DNA of 64,000 nt, taken from NCBI GenBank assembly GCA_024277875.1, contig JAJRUI010000110.1, positions 1-64,000 of the forward strand. The letters run 5' to 3'. This document shows, piece by piece, positions 1 through 8,595 of this stretch (positions are counted from its first letter, which is position 1; the number at the start of each line of letters is the position of its first letter). The stretch is from Deferrisomatales bacterium. Its GTDB lineage: Bacteria > Desulfobacterota > Deferrisomatia > Deferrisomatales > Deferrisomataceae. The notes under the pieces were generated by a model. That model was not told the origin of the DNA, made no database searches, and worked only from the letters and a program-made list of their open reading frames with translations. The position numbers and the translations under genes were made by a program.

Positions 1-432
1 CCGAGTGCCTCATGAACGCTGGAAAATCAAACGGCTGCAACGTGTTTCGGCTCACCGGCAGAGCGGATATCGGCTGAGCGCCGGGGGCAGCGACTGTCGG
101 AGCCACGCCCGGCGCCCCACCAAGCCCCTTGCCCCTCTGGTCAGGGATCGATAGCGTCAATTTATCCGCCGGGTTGATAGTATCGGGGACGGCCCCGTCG
201 AGGTCTTTCAAATCACTCGAGTTTTCAACCCTCGTGATTTGGCACCCCCTCCGTGGGGTGCGCGCAGGCCGCTTTTTCAGCGGCCTGCCAGGACGCTGGG
301 ATGCCAGAAGGCCAAGAACCTCTTTCAAATCCTGGCGTTCCGTTGGCACTGCGCCACGGCATTTTCCTGTCTCCTGGCCCCTGAATTCCGCCCCCTGAAA
401 CCCGGGCCCCGACGCAACCCCCGGGATTCGCG
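1..432. other. intergenic region at left edge
   Basis: No gene can be supported here. The short open frames have no ribosome binding site and no recognisable family. The stretch holds one copy of a multi-hairpin repeat (183-290) that recurs at 47269-47423 and 54165-54394. A weak, decayed echo of the repeat core follows around 330-345. Confidence 0.6.
183..290 (+). repeat. multi-hairpin interspersed repeat, copy A (short form)
   Basis: This copy begins with the shared GGGGACGGCCCCGTCGAGG segment, followed by an AAATCAC/GTGATTT stem, a GCACCCC/GGGGTGC stem (242-261) and a GCAGGCCGCT/AGCGGCCTGC stem (264-288). Relative to the other two copies the last two stems differ on both arms, so pairing is kept although the bases changed. 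That points to selection on RNA or DNA structure. The first hairpin seen in the other copies is missing here. Confidence 0.75.
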
Positions 433-1392
433 TCAGGACACCACGTTCACCGGTTTCCCGGCGAGGAACGCGCGCACGTTGTCCGCGGCCACGGCCGTCA
501 GGCGCGCCCGGGCCTCCCGGGTGGCCCACGCCACGTGGGGGGTGACCACGCAGTTGGGCGCGGCCAGCAGGGGGTTGTCCGGCGGCGGGGGCTCGGCCGA
601 GAGCACGTCCAGCCCGGCCCCGGCGATCCGCCCCTCCCGGAGCGCCCGGGCCAGGGCCGCCTCGTCGACCACGGGGCCCCGGGACGTGTTGATCAGGTAG
701 GCCGACCGCTTCATCGAGAAGATGCGGCGTTCGTCGGCCAGGTTCCGGGTATCCGGTGTCAGGGGGCAGTGGAGGGTCACCACGTCGCACCGGCCAAACA
801 GGGTATCCACGTCCACCGCCTCGACCCACCCGAACCCGTCCGGCAGGCCGCTTCGCACCGCAGCGGCCACCCCCATGCCCAGGGCCCGGCCCACCTCGGC
901 CACGGCCCGGCCGATCTGCCCCAGCCCCACGATCCCGAGCGTCTTGCCGGCGAGTTCCACCAGGGGCCGGTGCCAGTAGGCAAAGTCGGGGCTCGCGCTC
1001 CATCGGCCGGCCCGGACCCCGGCCGACAGCGCGCCCACGTCGTTGGTCAGTTCCAGCAACAGGGCGAACACCGCCTGGGCCACGGACCGGGTGCTGTAGG
1101 CGGGCACGTTGGTGACCACCACGCCGGCAGCCCTCGCCGCGTTCACGTCCACCACGTTGTACCCGGTGGCCAACACCCCGATGTAACGAAGCCCGGGCAA
1201 CGCACCGATCTCGGCCGCCCCGAGCACGGTCTTGTTGGTGAGCACGATGTCCGCGCCCCGGCACCGGGCGACCACCTCGCCGGGCGGCGTCCGGTCGTGG
1301 ACGACGACCGGAGCCAAGGCCTCCAACGCTGCCCAGTCCAGGTCTCCGGGGTTGGCGGTGTACCCGTCCAGCACGACGATCCGGTGCTCCAT
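433..1392 (-). CDS. D-2-hydroxyacid dehydrogenase (NAD-dependent)
   Basis: A 319-residue NAD-dependent 2-hydroxyacid dehydrogenase, closest in feel to glycerate/hydroxypyruvate reductases, which interconvert a 2-oxoacid and its D-2-hydroxyacid in the cytoplasm. The Rossmann motif GLGQIGRAVA, the segment NTSRGPVVDE and the active-site TPHVAW block are all present, and the length matches the family. The ATG at 1392 is chosen because AGAGGAGG sits 7 bases upstream; a longer frame to 1470 has no such site. It is a single gene, divergent from the nuo operon. The exact substrate cannot be read from the sequence. Confidence 0.88.
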   Translation of the reverse strand: MEHRIVVLDGYTANPGDLDWAALEALAPVVVHDRTPPGEVVARCRGADIVLTNKTVLGAAEIGALPGLRYIGVLATGYNVVDVNAARAAGVVVTNVPAYSTRSVAQAVFALLLELTNDVGALSAGVRAGRWSASPDFAYWHRPLVELAGKTLGIVGLGQIGRAVAEVGRALGMGVAAAVRSGLPDGFGWVEAVDVDTLFGRCDVVTLHCPLTPDTRNLADERRIFSMKRSAYLINTSRGPVVDEAALARALREGRIAGAGLDVLSAEPPPPDNPLLAAPNCVVTPHVAWATREARARLTAVAADNVRAFLAGKPVNVVS

Positions 1393-1615
1393 CACAGCCT
1401 CCTCTGCTGCCGCCCCCCCTCGACGCAACCGGACCGAGGGCGCGGGGGGTTCGATCACGCCAAAAAACAAAACAAGGTTTTAGGGCAGCGGGCGAGACCG
1501 GTCCGACCCCCTGCCCAATCCCGCATAGAACAGCATAATTTGATTTTATAACACGAAAACCGTTCGAGATCGCGCCGGATTTCACGTTCGTCCCGTCCCG
1601 CGGCCCGTCTTCCGG

Positions 1616-1645
1616 TTGACAGATCCGCGCGGGTTGGCATATGGT
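1616..1645 (+). promoter_or_regulatory. putative sigma-70 promoter of the nuo operon
   Basis: A perfect -35 box TTGACA (1616-1621) and a -10-like TATGGT (1640-1645) are separated by 18 bp and end 44 bases before the nuoA start. The rest of the 297-bp divergent gap (1393-1689) includes an AT-rich patch near 1535-1560 that may serve the dehydrogenase on the other strand. Confidence 0.55.
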
Positions 1646-1689
1646 CCCGGCCCGATCGACCGGCCAACCCCGTTCCGGGAGATGGATCC

Positions 1690-2079
1690 GTGGATCACAA
1701 GTGGGTTCTCGACCACGTCTACGTCCTCGTCTTTTTGGGGGTCGGTTTTGCGGCCGCCGCCCTCCCGTTCGTCATTGCAGCCCTCCTCGCCCCGCGCAAC
1801 CGGTCCACCAAGACCATGGACACCTACGAGTGCGGCATGGACCCGATCGGGCCGGCGTGGATCCGGTACGGGGTGCTGTACTACCTGTACGCCCTCATGT
1901 TCCTCGCGTTCGACGTGGACGTGCTCTATCTGTACCCCGCCGCCCTGGCCTACCGCAAGATCCCCGGGTTCGGGGTGTTGCTGGAGGTGGTGCTGTTTGT
2001 CGCGATCCTCGCGCTCGCCATCGCGTACGCGTGGCGCAAGGGAGTGTTCACGTGGCCCCGAAAGATCCAAACGCGCTAG
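1690..2079 (+). CDS. nuoA: NADH-quinone oxidoreductase subunit A (complex I)
   Basis: A 129-residue membrane subunit of complex I. Three transmembrane segments are visible (about 10-32, 62-82 and 92-113), and the conserved loop [15 protein letters not shown] between the first two is the NuoA signature. The start is GTG at 1690. It overlaps nuoB by 28 bases, which implies translational coupling. It is the first gene of a 12-kb operon that holds the quinone module and membrane arm but lacks nuoEFG. Confidence 0.95.
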   Translation: MDHKWVLDHVYVLVFLGVGFAAAALPFVIAALLAPRNRSTKTMDTYECGMDPIGPAWIRYGVLYYLYALMFLAFDVDVLYLYPAALAYRKIPGFGVLLEVVLFVAILALAIAYAWRKGVFTWPRKIQTR

Positions 2080-2675
2080 CCCACGCCGGGTGCAGGTCCT
2101 GCCCGTCGCTGGAGCCCGGCCCCGGGTACAGCTACGAGGAACTGCCCCCCCGGCTCCGGAACCCGGCCCTGGACAAGGTGCTGGACTACTGCCGGGCGAA
2201 CTCGATCTGGCCGATGACGTTCGGCCTGGCATGCTGCGCCCTGGAGATGATGGCCGCGGGCATGGCCCGGGTGGACATCTCCCGGTTCGGCGCCGAGGTG
2301 TTCCGGCCGAGCCCGCGCCAGTGCGACCTGATGATCGTGGCCGGCACGGTGAACAAGAAGATGGCGCCGGCCGTGCTTACCCTGTACGAGCAGATGCCGT
2401 CTCCCAAGTGGGTCATCGCCATGGGAAACTGCGCGATCTCCGGCGGCCCGTTCGCGATCCCGGAGAACTACAACGTGGTGGAGGGGGTGGACCGCCTGAT
2501 CCCGGTGGACGTGTACATCCCCGGGTGCCCGCCCCGGCCCGAGGCCGTGCTCGAGGGGATCTTCAAGCTCCAGGAGAAGATCAGCGGCGTGCGGCACCCC
2601 CTGCCCCAGACCAAGGGCCGGTTCCGGCCCAGACGCGACCCCGAGGCGGGGAGGTGGGACGGCCATGGTGGATGA
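2052..2675 (+). CDS. nuoB: NADH-quinone oxidoreductase subunit B (N2 cluster)
   Basis: A 207-residue peripheral-arm subunit that holds iron-sulfur cluster N2, the last electron carrier before quinone. The ligand cysteines are visible: the tandem pair C61-C62 in ACCALEMM, C127 in GNCAISGG and C159 in PGCPPRPE. The GTG start at 2052 lies inside the nuoA reading frame and is preceded by AAGGGAG at a suitable distance; no ATG in this frame precedes the conserved part. It overlaps nuoC by 11 bases. Confidence 0.95.
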   Translation: MAPKDPNALAHAGCRSCPSLEPGPGYSYEELPPRLRNPALDKVLDYCRANSIWPMTFGLACCALEMMAAGMARVDISRFGAEVFRPSPRQCDLMIVAGTVNKKMAPAVLTLYEQMPSPKWVIAMGNCAISGGPFAIPENYNVVEGVDRLIPVDVYIPGCPPRPEAVLEGIFKLQEKISGVRHPLPQTKGRFRPRRDPEAGRWDGHGG

Positions 2676-3162
2676 GGTGCGCGCCGCCCTGGAGGCGGCC
2701 GGAGCCGAGCGGGCCGACGCGGTCGACCACGGCGCCCTGGGCGTGCACGTGGACGCCCGGGTGCCGGCCGGCGCGCTGCGCAAGGCCGTGGAGGTCCTCC
2801 GGGGCTGGGAGTTCCTGATCGAGGACGTGGTCGGCGTGGACGCAGCGCCCGAGATGATGGTGGTGTACCACTTCAACCACGTCGGGGGCGGGTGCCGGGT
2901 GCGGCTGCGGGTGCTCACGGATCGGGAGTCCCCCGAGGTGCCCACGATCCAGGACATCTTTCCCGGCGCCAACTGGCACGAGCGCGAACAGCACGACTTC
3001 TACGGCGTCATGTTCGCGGGCCATCCCGACCTGTCGCCCCTGATCCTGCCCGAGGACGCCGGCGACCTGCGGCCGCTCCGCAAGAAGGACAAGCGCCTCA
3101 AGTCCCTGGGCGACGTACTGCCCGCGTTCGCCCCGCCCGAAGCCGGAGGTGAGGACGCATGA
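2665..3162 (+). CDS. nuoC: NADH-quinone oxidoreductase subunit C
   Basis: A 165-residue 30-kDa-type subunit of the complex I peripheral arm. The family signature appears in the C-terminal half ([22 protein letters not shown], around residues 93-114). It is not fused to nuoD, unlike the NuoCD of E. coli. It overlaps both neighbours (11 bases with nuoB, 4 with nuoD). Confidence 0.95.
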   Translation: MVDEVRAALEAAGAERADAVDHGALGVHVDARVPAGALRKAVEVLRGWEFLIEDVVGVDAAPEMMVVYHFNHVGGGCRVRLRVLTDRESPEVPTIQDIFPGANWHEREQHDFYGVMFAGHPDLSPLILPEDAGDLRPLRKKDKRLKSLGDVLPAFAPPEAGGEDA

Positions 3163-4271
3163 TCCCCCGCCCGGACCCGTCCCAGGAGACCCTGGTCCTC
3201 AACATGGGCCCCCAGCACCCGAGCACCCACGGGGTGCTGCGGGTGGTGCTCAGGCTGGACGGCGAGTACGTGCTCGAAGCCCACCCGGTGATCGGGTACG
3301 GCCACCGGATGCACGAACTGATGGGCGAGGTGCGCACCAGCAGCGGGTTCTACGCCAACGTGGGCCGCATGGACTACGGCGGCGCCCTGTCGTTCGGCCA
3401 CGGCCACGTCCTGGCGGTGGAGAAGCTGGCCGGGATCGAGGTACCCCCCCGGGCCGAGTACATCCGGGTGATCACCACCGAGATGAACCGGATCGCCAGC
3501 CACCTGCTGTGGTTCGGCGCGTTCCTCCTGGACCTCGGGGCGTTCACCCCGATCCTCTACTCGTTCGACGACCGGGAGTTCATCCTGGATCTACTGGAGC
3601 ACGTCACCGGCGCCCGGCTCACCTTCAGCTACCACCGGATCGGGGGAGTGGCCCGGGACCTGGACGACAAGTTCATCGAGGGGACCCGGGTGTTCCTGCG
3701 CCGGATGCGCGAACGGCTCGACGTGTACGACAAGCTCGTCACGGGCAACGTGATCTTCCGCAAGCGGGCCGAGGGCGTGGGGGTGATCGACAAGGACACG
3801 GTCCTCAAGTACGGCGCCACCGGCCCGGTGGCCCGGGGCAGCGGCCTGGCCTACGACATCCGCCGGGTCGAGCCGTACTCGGTGTACCCGGATCTGGAGT
3901 TCGAGATCCCCACCGCGACCGAGGGCGACAGCTTCGCCCGGTACCGGGTGCGGCTGGCCGAGATCGAGCAGTGCCTGCGGATCGTGGAGCAGGCCCTGGA
4001 CCGGCTGCCCGACGGCCCGGTGCAGGCCAAGGTGCCCAAGAAGGTGAAGCTCGGCCCCGGGGACGCGTACCAGGCTGTTGAGGCCGCCCGGGGGGAATTG
4101 GACTACTACCTGGTGGGCGATGGCTCGGACGTGCCGTACCGGATGAAGATCCGGCCGCCGTCGTTCTCGAACCTGAGCCTCCTGGGCGAGGTGTGCCAGG
4201 GGGTGCTGCTGTCGGACCTGGTGACGATCATGGGGAGCCTGGACCTGGTCATCCCCGAGATCGACCGCTGA
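3159..4271 (+). CDS. nuoD: NADH-quinone oxidoreductase subunit D (quinone site)
   Basis: A 370-residue 49-kDa-type subunit that with NuoB forms the quinone pocket. Hallmarks are NMGPQHPSTHGVLR at the N terminus (quinone-site His and Tyr region), IGYGHRMHE and the C-terminal IMGSLDLVIPEIDR. The usual [NiFe]-hydrogenase metal-binding cysteines are absent, so it is a complex I subunit and not a group 4 hydrogenase large subunit. A 94-base spacer with no visible feature follows before nuoH. Confidence 0.95.
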   Translation: MIPRPDPSQETLVLNMGPQHPSTHGVLRVVLRLDGEYVLEAHPVIGYGHRMHELMGEVRTSSGFYANVGRMDYGGALSFGHGHVLAVEKLAGIEVPPRAEYIRVITTEMNRIASHLLWFGAFLLDLGAFTPILYSFDDREFILDLLEHVTGARLTFSYHRIGGVARDLDDKFIEGTRVFLRRMRERLDVYDKLVTGNVIFRKRAEGVGVIDKDTVLKYGATGPVARGSGLAYDIRRVEPYSVYPDLEFEIPTATEGDSFARYRVRLAEIEQCLRIVEQALDRLPDGPVQAKVPKKVKLGPGDAYQAVEAARGELDYYLVGDGSDVPYRMKIRPPSFSNLSLLGEVCQGVLLSDLVTIMGSLDLVIPEIDR

Positions 4272-4365
4272 ACCGCATGATCCCGGCCGCCGGTCGGCCG
4301 GGACCCCGGGAGCGCCCGAACCGCGACCGCCGCACCCCGGGCAAACGGGAGCCGAAGGACGAAGC

Positions 4366-5382
4366 ATGTCGAACGCGTTGCCGCCGGACCTGATCCGACT
4401 CGTCGTCTCGCTGGCCGTTGTGGTGGGGTTCGCCTTTGCCAACGCCGCGGTGCTCGTGCTGGTGGAGCGGAAGGTGTGCGGCCACATCCAGCGCCGGCCG
4501 GGCCCGTTCGAAGTGGGCCCCCACGGCCTGCTCCAGACCGCGATCGACGGCCTGAAGCTGATGGGCAAGCAGATCCTGGTGCCCGACAACGCGGACACCA
4601 AGCTGTTTCGGCTGGCGCCGATCTTGAGCTTCGTGCCGCCGATCGCGGCCCTGATCGTGGTGCCGTTCGCCAAGGTTCTCCAGGTTCGCGACCTGGACAT
4701 CGGGGTGCTGTTCATCCTGAGCCTGGCCGCGGTCAACGTGCTGGCGATCCTGGTGGCCGGGTGGAGCTCGGCCAACAAATACAGCCTGTTCGGCGCGATC
4801 CGGGCGGTGGCACAGAACGTGGCCTACGAGATCCCCCTGCTCCTGAGCCTCCTGGTGGTGGTGATGTGGGTGGGCAGCTTCCGGATGAGCGATATCGTGG
4901 CCGCCCAGGACGGGTTCTGGTTCGTATTCACGCCGATGGGGTTCGTGGCGTTCCTGATCTACTTCGTCACCGGCCTGGCCGAGACCAACCGGGCCCCGTT
5001 CGACCTGCCCGAGGCCGAGAGCGAGCTGACCGCCGGGTTCCACACCGAGTACGCGGGCATGGGGTTCGGCCTGTTCTTCCTGGGCGAGTACACCAACATG
5101 CTGCTGATGGCGGCCATCGCCACCACGTGCTTCCTGGGCGGGTGGAACGGACCGTGGTTCCTGGCGGTCTCGGGCACGGGCGTGGTGGCCACCCTGATCC
5201 AGCTGTGCTGGTTCCTGGTCAAGGTGTACGGGATCATCCTGGTGATGGTGTGGATCCGGTGGACGTTCCCCCGGGTGCGGTTCGACCAGCTCCTGAACTT
5301 CTGCTGGAAGGTGCTGATCCCGATCTCGATGGCCAACCTGGTCGCGACCGCGGTGGTCGCCAAGCTCGTTCCCCTGGGGTGA
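4366..5382 (+). CDS. nuoH: NADH-quinone oxidoreductase subunit H
   Basis: A 338-residue membrane subunit with about eight helices that joins the quinone cavity to the proton arm. The characteristic blocks are RRPGPFEVGPHGLLQ, the DGLKLMGKQ loop and the acidic ETNRAPFDLPEAESEL loop at about residue 205. Length matches the family (325-345). Four bases separate its stop codon from nuoI. Confidence 0.96.
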   Translation: MSNALPPDLIRLVVSLAVVVGFAFANAAVLVLVERKVCGHIQRRPGPFEVGPHGLLQTAIDGLKLMGKQILVPDNADTKLFRLAPILSFVPPIAALIVVPFAKVLQVRDLDIGVLFILSLAAVNVLAILVAGWSSANKYSLFGAIRAVAQNVAYEIPLLLSLLVVVMWVGSFRMSDIVAAQDGFWFVFTPMGFVAFLIYFVTGLAETNRAPFDLPEAESELTAGFHTEYAGMGFGLFFLGEYTNMLLMAAIATTCFLGGWNGPWFLAVSGTGVVATLIQLCWFLVKVYGIILVMVWIRWTFPRVRFDQLLNFCWKVLIPISMANLVATAVVAKLVPLG

Positions 5383-5386
5383 GCCG

Positions 5387-5938
5387 ATGATCCGCTACTT
5401 CCAAGAGATCTTCTCGGGGCTGTGGAGCCTGCTCGTGGGCATGCGCCTGACGGCGCGCATGGCCGTGGCACCCACCATCACCACCCACTACCCGTTCGAC
5501 ACCCTGGAGATCACCCCGAACTTCCGGGGCCACATCGACCTGGTGATCAACCCCAAGACCGCCCGGGACAAGTGCATCGTGTGCATGATGTGCCAGCGGG
5601 CCTGTCCGTCGGGGTGCATCTCCCTGAAGGGCGAGAAGCCCGAGGGCGCCAAGAAGAAGGTGCTCACCGAGTATCACCTGGACTTCACCAAGTGCAGCCT
5701 GTGCGGCAACTGCGTGGAGACCTGCCCGGTCAACGCGCTGGAGTACAGCCGGGACTACCAGCTGGCCGGGTTCTCCCGCCACGAGTTCCACTTCGACCTG
5801 GTGGACCGGTTCCGCCAGCGGGCCCGGGAGCAGGGCCTCGACCCCAAGGTCGGGGACCTGACGCCCCCGCCCCCCAAACCGCCGAAACCGGCCGCCACCG
5901 AGACCGCCCCGGATGCGTCCGGGTCCACCGACGGCTGA
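5387..5938 (+). CDS. nuoI: NADH-quinone oxidoreductase subunit I (2 x 4Fe-4S)
   Basis: A 183-residue ferredoxin-like subunit. Two CxxCxxCxxxCP motifs carry clusters N6a and N6b (C63, C66, C69, C73 and C103, C106, C109, C113). A proline-rich tail follows (about 160-183). In a complex without NuoEFG this subunit is the likely docking face for the soluble electron donor, such as a ferredoxin; that is inference. Confidence 0.95.
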   Translation: MIRYFQEIFSGLWSLLVGMRLTARMAVAPTITTHYPFDTLEITPNFRGHIDLVINPKTARDKCIVCMMCQRACPSGCISLKGEKPEGAKKKVLTEYHLDFTKCSLCGNCVETCPVNALEYSRDYQLAGFSRHEFHFDLVDRFRQRAREQGLDPKVGDLTPPPPKPPKPAATETAPDASGSTDG

Positions 5939-5948
5939 CCGCTGACGG

Positions 5949-6515
5949 GTGAACGCGATGAACTTCACTTTCGACCCCGCACTGAGCCCGTACATCTACT
6001 TCGCGGACCTGGCGTTCGTGGGTTTCGCCGCGGTGGCCCTGTTCGGCGGGGTGGTGGCCGTGGGCGCCAGGCGCCTGATCCACGCGGTGCTCGGCCTGGT
6101 GACCTCGCTCGTCGGTGTGGCCGGCCTGTACGTGTACCTGGGCACCCACTTCATCGCGGCCATGCAGATCCTGATCTATGTGGGCGCGGTCTCGATCAGC
6201 ATCACGTTCGCGGTGATGCTGGCCCGCCCCCCCAGCGAGGCCGAGAAGGATCCGCGCCTGGCTCCGGGCAAACTGGTGGCCGGCGCCACCGTGGCCCTGT
6301 TCTCGGCCGCGGTCCTCGGCGCGGTGGTGCTGGGCTACCCGTGGGAGGCCGAGCCCACCCGGGTCGAGGGAACGATCTTCCAGGTCGGCGAGGGGCTGCT
6401 GACCCGGTACGCGTTCGTGTTCGAACTGATCTCCCTGGTGCTGCTGGTGGCGATCGTGGGCTCCGTGGTACTGGCCCGCAGGGGGCGGGGCCGGCACCCG
6501 ACCGGAGGCGAGTGA
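5949..6515 (+). CDS. nuoJ: NADH-quinone oxidoreductase subunit J
   Basis: A membrane subunit with five predicted helices and the conserved LIYVGAVSISITFAVML segment in helix 3 (glycine hinge region). The frame can start at GTG 5949 or ATG 5958; the second has a better GGTGA site just upstream. The stop codon overlaps the nuoK start in ATGA. Around 185-188 residues, usual for the family. Confidence 0.93.
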   Translation: MNAMNFTFDPALSPYIYFADLAFVGFAAVALFGGVVAVGARRLIHAVLGLVTSLVGVAGLYVYLGTHFIAAMQILIYVGAVSISITFAVMLARPPSEAEKDPRLAPGKLVAGATVALFSAAVLGAVVLGYPWEAEPTRVEGTIFQVGEGLLTRYAFVFELISLVLLVAIVGSVVLARRGRGRHPTGGE

Positions 6516-6838
6516 TGGAACCGTTGCTGTTCGGCCGGCTCGAGCCGTACCTGGTGATCTCCCTGTGCCTGTTCGCCCTCGGGCTGTACGGCCTGATCAG
6601 CCGGCCGGGCCTGATCAGCATGCTGATCAGCGTGGAGCTGATCCTGAACGCCGCCGGCCTGAACTTCGTGGCGTTCAACACGTTTCTCGCGCCGGACAAG
6701 ACCGTGGGCCAGACGTTCACCCTGTTCATCATGGGGCTGGCCGCGGCCGAGGCGGCGATCTGCCTGTCGATCGCCGTGGTCGTGTACCGGCGGTTCCGCA
6801 CCATCCTGGCGGACGACATCGCCGAACTGAAAGACTGA
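6515..6838 (+). CDS. nuoK: NADH-quinone oxidoreductase subunit K
   Basis: A 107-residue, three-helix subunit. The two membrane glutamates expected for the proton path are present, one in SVELILNAAGLNF (helix 2) and one in AAAEAAICLSI (helix 3). It overlaps nuoJ by one base. This is the only nuoK in the operon, although there are four antiporter-like subunits. Confidence 0.95.
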   Translation: MEPLLFGRLEPYLVISLCLFALGLYGLISRPGLISMLISVELILNAAGLNFVAFNTFLAPDKTVGQTFTLFIMGLAAAEAAICLSIAVVVYRRFRTILADDIAELKD

Positions 6839-6848
6839 CGGGGTCGCC

Positions 6849-8318
6849 ATGTACGAGATCGAGACCGCCCGCATCGTCGTCCCCATCCTGATCCCGCTCG
6901 CAACGGCGATCGCGGTGCTGGCCACCGACCGGTGGCCCAACGTGCGCGAGTCGTGCTCGGTGATCGGGGCCGTGCTGACGTTTGCGTTCACCATGACCCT
7001 GGTGCCCGCCGTGATCGGTGGCGGGGTGTACACTCTGCACCTGTTCGAGTTGCTGCCCGGAGCCTCGATCAACCTGCGGGTGGACGGCATGAGCCTACTG
7101 TTCGCCGGGATCAGTTCGTTCCTGTGGATCCTGGCCGGGTTCTACTGCGTCGGCTACATGCGGGGCCTCGACGAACACGCCCAGACCCGGTTCTACGTGT
7201 GCTACGCGGCCACGATCTTCGCGGCCGTGGGCGTGGCGTTCTCGGGCTCGCTGCTCAGCCTGTACCTGTTCTACGAACTGGTCAGCATCTTCACCTACCC
7301 GCTGGTCATGCACCACCAGGACGGCGCGGCCTACGACGGCAGCCGCAAGTACATCACGTACCTGATGGTGACCTCCAAGCTGCTCCTGCTGCCGGCCCTG
7401 GTGCTCACCTACGTGACCTGCGGCACCCTGGACTTCGCCACCGGCATCCAGGCCGGCATCTTCCCGGCCACGGCCAGCCGGGCCCTGGTGACCACCCTGT
7501 ACTTCCTGGCCCTGTTCGGGTACGCCAAGGCCGCGCTCATGCCCCTGCACAACTGGCTGCCGTCGGCCATGGTGGCGCCCACGCCGGTCAGCGCCCTGCT
7601 CCACGCGGTGGCCGTGGTCAAGGTGGGGGTGTTCTCGATCTGCCGGGTGATGCTGTACGTGTTCGGGGTGGACCTGCTCCAGCGTTACGGCCTCGGGCTG
7701 ATCACCGCGTACCTGGCGTCGTTCACGATCCTGGCCGCGTCGGTGATCGCCCTGACCAAGGACAACCTCAAGGCCCGGCTCGCCTACTCCACGATCAGCC
7801 AACTGTCCTACATCGTGCTCGGCGTGGCCCTGCTCACCCCCAGCGGGATCACGGGCGGGCTGATCCACATCCCGAACCACGCGTTCTCCAAGATCACCCT
7901 GTTCTTCTGCGCCGGCGCGCTGATGGTGGCCCACCGCAAGACCGAGATCAGCGACATGGACGGCATCGGGTACAAGATGCCGTTCACCATGGCCGCGTTC
8001 GGCCTGGCCAGCCTGAGCATGATCGGGGTGCCGCCCGTGGCCGGCTTCGTGTCCAAGTGGTACCTGGCCGTGGGCACGATGCAGCTCCACAGCGTGGGCC
8101 TGCTGGTGGTGCTGCTGGCCAGTTCGCTCCTGAACGCCGGGTACTTCGTGCCGATCTTCCTGCGCGCGTTCTTCCCGCGGGGCGGAGGCGCAGCCCGGCT
8201 CCAACTGGCCGAGGCCAGCCCGTTCATGGTGGTGCCCCTGTTCCTGACCGCGGTGGCCAGCGTGGCCTTCGGGTTCTATCCCGACCTGTTCCTGAAGCTG
8301 ATCGAGGTCGTCCGATGA
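6849..8318 (+). CDS. MrpD-like antiporter subunit of complex I (X1)
   Basis: A 489-residue polytopic proton-conducting membrane protein with 13-14 predicted helices. It sits where nuoL is expected but resembles MrpD-type subunits more than NuoL and lacks the NuoL C-terminal lateral extension. Key charged residues are in place: Glu in FYELVSIFTYPL (helix 5), Lys in GYAKAALMPLHNWLP (helix 7), Lys in VVKVGVFSI (helix 8) and Lys in HAFSKITLFF (helix 12 region). Its stop codon overlaps the next start (ATGA). Family assignment is firm; the exact orthology is not. Confidence 0.85.
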   Translation: MYEIETARIVVPILIPLATAIAVLATDRWPNVRESCSVIGAVLTFAFTMTLVPAVIGGGVYTLHLFELLPGASINLRVDGMSLLFAGISSFLWILAGFYCVGYMRGLDEHAQTRFYVCYAATIFAAVGVAFSGSLLSLYLFYELVSIFTYPLVMHHQDGAAYDGSRKYITYLMVTSKLLLLPALVLTYVTCGTLDFATGIQAGIFPATASRALVTTLYFLALFGYAKAALMPLHNWLPSAMVAPTPVSALLHAVAVVKVGVFSICRVMLYVFGVDLLQRYGLGLITAYLASFTILAASVIALTKDNLKARLAYSTISQLSYIVLGVALLTPSGITGGLIHIPNHAFSKITLFFCAGALMVAHRKTEISDMDGIGYKMPFTMAAFGLASLSMIGVPPVAGFVSKWYLAVGTMQLHSVGLLVVLLASSLLNAGYFVPIFLRAFFPRGGGAARLQLAEASPFMVVPLFLTAVASVAFGFYPDLFLKLIEVVR

Positions 8319-8593
8319 GCGCTCTTCCACGGGCCGTGGTGGCCGCGCTGGACGCCATGCGGGAACGCCCCCACGTGCTGCGGGCGGTGTTCTTCGGCGC
8401 CCTGGTGTTGTTCGTGTTGTTCGATGTGTTCGCCCCCCGCCACGGCGGCCACTTCATCGGCGACCGGATCCGCGGGTTCTGGGCCCTGTTCGCCCTGGCA
8501 GGGTGCGTGGGCATGGCCAAGCTGATCAAGGGCGTGGCCCACCTGTGGCTGGAGAGGCCCGTGGACTTCTACGACCGGAAGGAGGAGGGCTAG
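8315..8593 (+). CDS. small membrane protein of the complex I operon
   Basis: A 92-residue protein of unrecognised family with two predicted membrane helices (about 21-39 and 53-70) and a charged C terminus ending in DRKEEG. It is coupled by ATGA overlap to the preceding MrpD-like gene, and the next gene starts 3 bases after its stop. Its fixed place between two antiporter-like subunits suggests a structural accessory of the membrane arm, comparable in size to small Mrp subunits. Function is inferred from position only. Confidence 0.7.
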   Translation: MSALPRAVVAALDAMRERPHVLRAVFFGALVLFVLFDVFAPRHGGHFIGDRIRGFWALFALAGCVGMAKLIKGVAHLWLERPVDFYDRKEEG

Positions 8594-8595
8594 GC

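Noticed and set aside
1-152. An open frame running in from the left edge on the plus strand
   Set aside because: About 50 residues with no recognisable family and no coding bias; it may be the tail of an outside gene but cannot be supported.
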